Source: Bacteroidota bacterium
GTDB taxonomy: Bacteria; Bacteroidota; Bacteroidia; JAADEI01
Assembly: GCA_015490475.1 (NCBI GenBank)
Contig: WFXT01000035.1
Location: 1-15,739 of the forward strand
Reading direction: 5' to 3'
DNA length: 15,739 bases
The position numbers and the translations under genes were made by a program. The notes under the pieces were generated by a model that worked only from the letters and a program-made list of their open reading frames with translations, had not been told where the DNA came from and made no database searches. Positions 13,760 to 15,739 of this stretch are shown here, piece after piece. How positions within the stretch are numbered: the stretch's first letter is position 1; the number at the start of each line of letters is the position of its first letter.

Positions 13760-15325
13760 ATGTCAACTCTGTTTCTTATATTGTCGTGGAACATATTGGC
13801 TCCGACATACGCACAGCCTTTATTATTTCCCGAAACAACCACTAATGATACGCTACTAATTTCTCGTTCTTACATGTCCATCATAAACAACATTAATCAC
13901 TTTGTTAACTGCAACCTATGGAAAAAAAGACCATGTCAACATTTATTCTCTTACTCTGATTCCGTTATATCACTTGCCTTCAGTCCACTTATACACATGG
14001 GGTTTGGAACTATGACAACTTCCAGACAAATTCCATATTTCAACAGGAAGGGATTAAGAATATCAGGACACATAAAAGAAAAAATTCTCTTTTATAGCGA
14101 GTTTACGGATAATCAAATCGGCTTGCCTCCTGCTTTAAGGTATTATATAGACACGTCTTTAAATAGCGTTCTGCCACACTTTATCTGGACAAAAAACTTT
14201 GACGGCTATCTAAACGACACTGTTTTAACTAAGGGGATTGATTTTAATGATGCCCGTAGTCTCCTGACCATAATTGCCATGGACAAACCTTTTCTGGCAT
14301 TTTCAATAGGGTTTGCTACCAACCAGATAGGATATGGTTATTTAACTCCCTTTCTTTCCTATCGCACAAGCCCATATACTTTCTTAAGAGCAGATTTTGA
14401 GTACAAACGATGGAAATATCTAATTTTATGGGCAACAATGAAACATTTCACTGGCGTTCCTGCATCAAGACCCTTTCCAAACAAGCATTTTGTCGCCCAC
14501 ACCCTTGAATTCCAAATAAGCAAACGTTTAACATTAGCCTTTCATGAACAGATTATGATGTTCAGGGACACAACTTCCTTGCTACCAGATTGGAATTATT
14601 TCAACCCGATAATTTTTTTCAGGACTGTGGAACACTATCTGGGCAGTCCAGATAATGCAGGACTGGGATTATCACTCATGTATCGTCATAAGTGGTTCAG
14701 GACATGGTTGAACCTTTTCATAGATGACCTTTTCATAAGCCACCTGCAAGCCGACATAAAACAAGCAATAACAGGAAAACCACAATATTTCGCAGGGTCA
14801 TATCTTAACAAATGGGCTATCAGTACTGGATTTGCAATAATCTGGAACAACCTACACATTCAGAGTGAACACATACGGATAAGACCTTTTACATATAGTC
14901 ATTCCTCCGTTCTTCAGAATTTTTCACACTATGGGTATGGGCTTGCACACCCTCGTGGTGCCAACCTGTGGGAAGCCCTCCTTAAGGTAACCTACAAATT
15001 CAATAAGTGGGAAGTGGGAAGCATGTTTATTGCCTTCAAACAAGGAATTGACACTGGCTCTGCTAACTACGGCGGTAACATATTCAAAAATTTCCATTAT
15101 CCAACCAGATATTATGGCAACTATACAACACAGGGACTGCCCTTGTACATTTACAATACGCACGTGTGGATTTCTTACAAGTTCAATTCAAGCCTGTACG
15201 CAGACTTATACTTTCTGCTTAGACAACTGTCCCTTCCCAGTTACAACGAGCAAAACGCAATGATACTACTCTCTCTCAGATGGCATCTGTTTAATCCATA
15301 CAACACTCTATGGTTTGACTTATAG
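13760..15325 (+). CDS. Wzi/RemB-like outer-membrane protein
   Basis: A 521-residue protein from the ATG at 13760, which begins a proper signal peptide (M-S-T-L-F-L-I-L-S-W-N-I-L-A-P-T-Y-A, then Q-P). The frame opens 96 bases earlier at a GTG, but that adds 32 charged residues before the signal peptide and coincides with the predicted transcription start. The body is beta-barrel-like and aromatic-rich. Y-L-G-S-P-D-N-A-G-L-G-L, then I-D-D-L-F-I-S-H-L, R-P-F-T-Y-S-H, and Y-G-L-A-H-P-R-G-A-N match the capsule-assembly Wzi / gliding-associated RemB-like family of Bacteroidota. Such proteins anchor or help move surface polysaccharide at the outer membrane; the specific role here is unknown. Monocistronic by position; it converges on the flavin reductase with a 3-base gap. 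Confidence 0.75.
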   Translation: MSTLFLILSWNILAPTYAQPLLFPETTTNDTLLISRSYMSIINNINHFVNCNLWKKRPCQHLFSYSDSVISLAFSPLIHMGFGTMTTSRQIPYFNRKGLRISGHIKEKILFYSEFTDNQIGLPPALRYYIDTSLNSVLPHFIWTKNFDGYLNDTVLTKGIDFNDARSLLTIIAMDKPFLAFSIGFATNQIGYGYLTPFLSYRTSPYTFLRADFEYKRWKYLILWATMKHFTGVPASRPFPNKHFVAHTLEFQISKRLTLAFHEQIMMFRDTTSLLPDWNYFNPIIFFRTVEHYLGSPDNAGLGLSLMYRHKWFRTWLNLFIDDLFISHLQADIKQAITGKPQYFAGSYLNKWAISTGFAIIWNNLHIQSEHIRIRPFTYSHSSVLQNFSHYGYGLAHPRGANLWEALLKVTYKFNKWEVGSMFIAFKQGIDTGSANYGGNIFKNFHYPTRYYGNYTTQGLPLYIYNTHVWISYKFNSSLYADLYFLLRQLSLPSYNEQNAMILLSLRWHLFNPYNTLWFDL

Positions 15326-15328
15326 ATT

Positions 15329-15739
15329 TTACTTCTTAGAGGCGACATAATTAATCACACGCCATGCTTCGCTGACTCGGTTTTGTTCAAGCAGGTCTGC
15401 AATGTATTTCTCAATATCACTCTGCCATTCTTTAGAATTCAAGATGGAATCTACTATTGCACGGGTTTCTGGAAGGTCGTCAGGAATTTCAGACTGCATA
15501 GCAAGAAGGGACTTATGATTTAAAGTTAAAATATTGCTATCCCTGATAAATTCGGGTAGGTTTTCAAAGCCCACTCCTGTTCCAGAAGGCACAGGAACCT
15601 CTAATATGTTTGACCTGTCAATGATAGCATACCATAGCCTGCCAAGACGTGCTACAGGCTTCACCTTACGGGGGTCTGGTCGCTTGCCCTTATACAACAC
15701 GTCCTCACGCACATGCCACAATACAACCCTCCCTATTAC
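15329..15739 (-). CDS. flavin reductase family protein, C-terminal part (5' end outside window)
   Basis: The frame is open to the window edge, so only the last 136 codons are present; a TTG at 15721 is internal. The segment W-H-V-R-E-D-V-L, then D-P-R-K-V-K-P-V-A-R-L-G-R-L-W-Y, E-V-P-V-P, G-V-G-F-E-N-L-P-E-F-I-R-D-S-N-I-L-T and the helical C-terminus (V-S-E-A-W-R-V-I) match the C-terminal half of Bacteroidota flavin reductases (DIM6/NTAB, FMN-binding split-barrel). They reduce FMN or FAD with NAD(P)H, with varied partners. The usual A-R-M-G-G is A-R-L-G-R here. The FMN-binding N-terminal half is not visible, so specificity cannot be judged. Confidence 0.75.
   Translation of the reverse strand, partial: VIGRVVLWHVREDVLYKGKRPDPRKVKPVARLGRLWYAIIDRSNILEVPVPSGTGVGFENLPEFIRDSNILTLNHKSLLAMQSEIPDDLPETRAIVDSILNSKEWQSDIEKYIADLLEQNRVSEAWRVINYVASKK

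Noticed and set aside
1..15739. tRNA, rRNA, CRISPR array, insertion sequence or integrase
   Set aside because: No cloverleaf, regularly spaced repeat, transposase motif or terminal inverted repeat was seen on either strand by eye.

Overview
The window (about 40% GC, hand-judged) looks like a chromosomal segment of a Bacteroidota (Bacteroidetes) bacterium, lineage not identified. Three things point there. The order coaX - outer-membrane protein - TPR protein - lptC - GldE-like CBS protein is a known Bacteroidota arrangement. The window carries a Wzi/RemB-like outer-membrane protein and a TonB-dependent receptor with a carboxypeptidase-regulatory-like N-terminus. TAnnTTTG promoter elements, typical of this phylum, lie upstream of two genes. 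No rRNA, tRNA, CRISPR array or insertion sequence was seen.

Layout: (1) 2-541 (+) holds most of a thioredoxin/AhpC-TSA-family protein, probably cut at its 5' end. (2) 538-8242 (-) is one long, tightly packed operon read leftwards: mdh, coaX, a beta-barrel protein, a TPR protein, lptC, a gldE-like gene, lolD and a polytopic membrane protein. Junctions are stop/start overlaps (TGATG, TTGA, GTGA) or overlaps of about 40 bases. The set joins one central-metabolism gene (malate dehydrogenase) and one CoA-biosynthesis gene (type III pantothenate kinase) to envelope biogenesis: LPS export (LptC), lipoprotein release (LolD) and outer-membrane proteins. (3) 8309-9827 (-) is a low-GC accessory pair: an SMC/RecF-like AAA15-type ATPase, then an unrecognised small ORF that overlaps it by 11 bases. 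That ORF stops at a TGA but stays open in the same frame for another 71 codons. (4) 9951-12398 (-) encodes a TonB-dependent receptor fused at its C-terminus to a heavy-metal-associated (HMA) domain. (5) 12493-13483 (+), divergent from it, holds ftsE and a YraN-family nuclease gene, overlapping. (6) 13760-15325 (+) is a Wzi/RemB-like outer-membrane protein behind a TAnnTTTG element. (7) 15329-15739 (-) is the C-terminal part of a flavin reductase, cut by the window edge.

Most worth a second look: the ATPase/small-ORF pair with its in-frame TGA; the receptor-HMA fusion with a CPMEMGGC motif in the plug; and coaX, which has no ATG, GTG or TTG able to include its DIGNTT motif and has Thr where the family has Asp in D-x-G-T.
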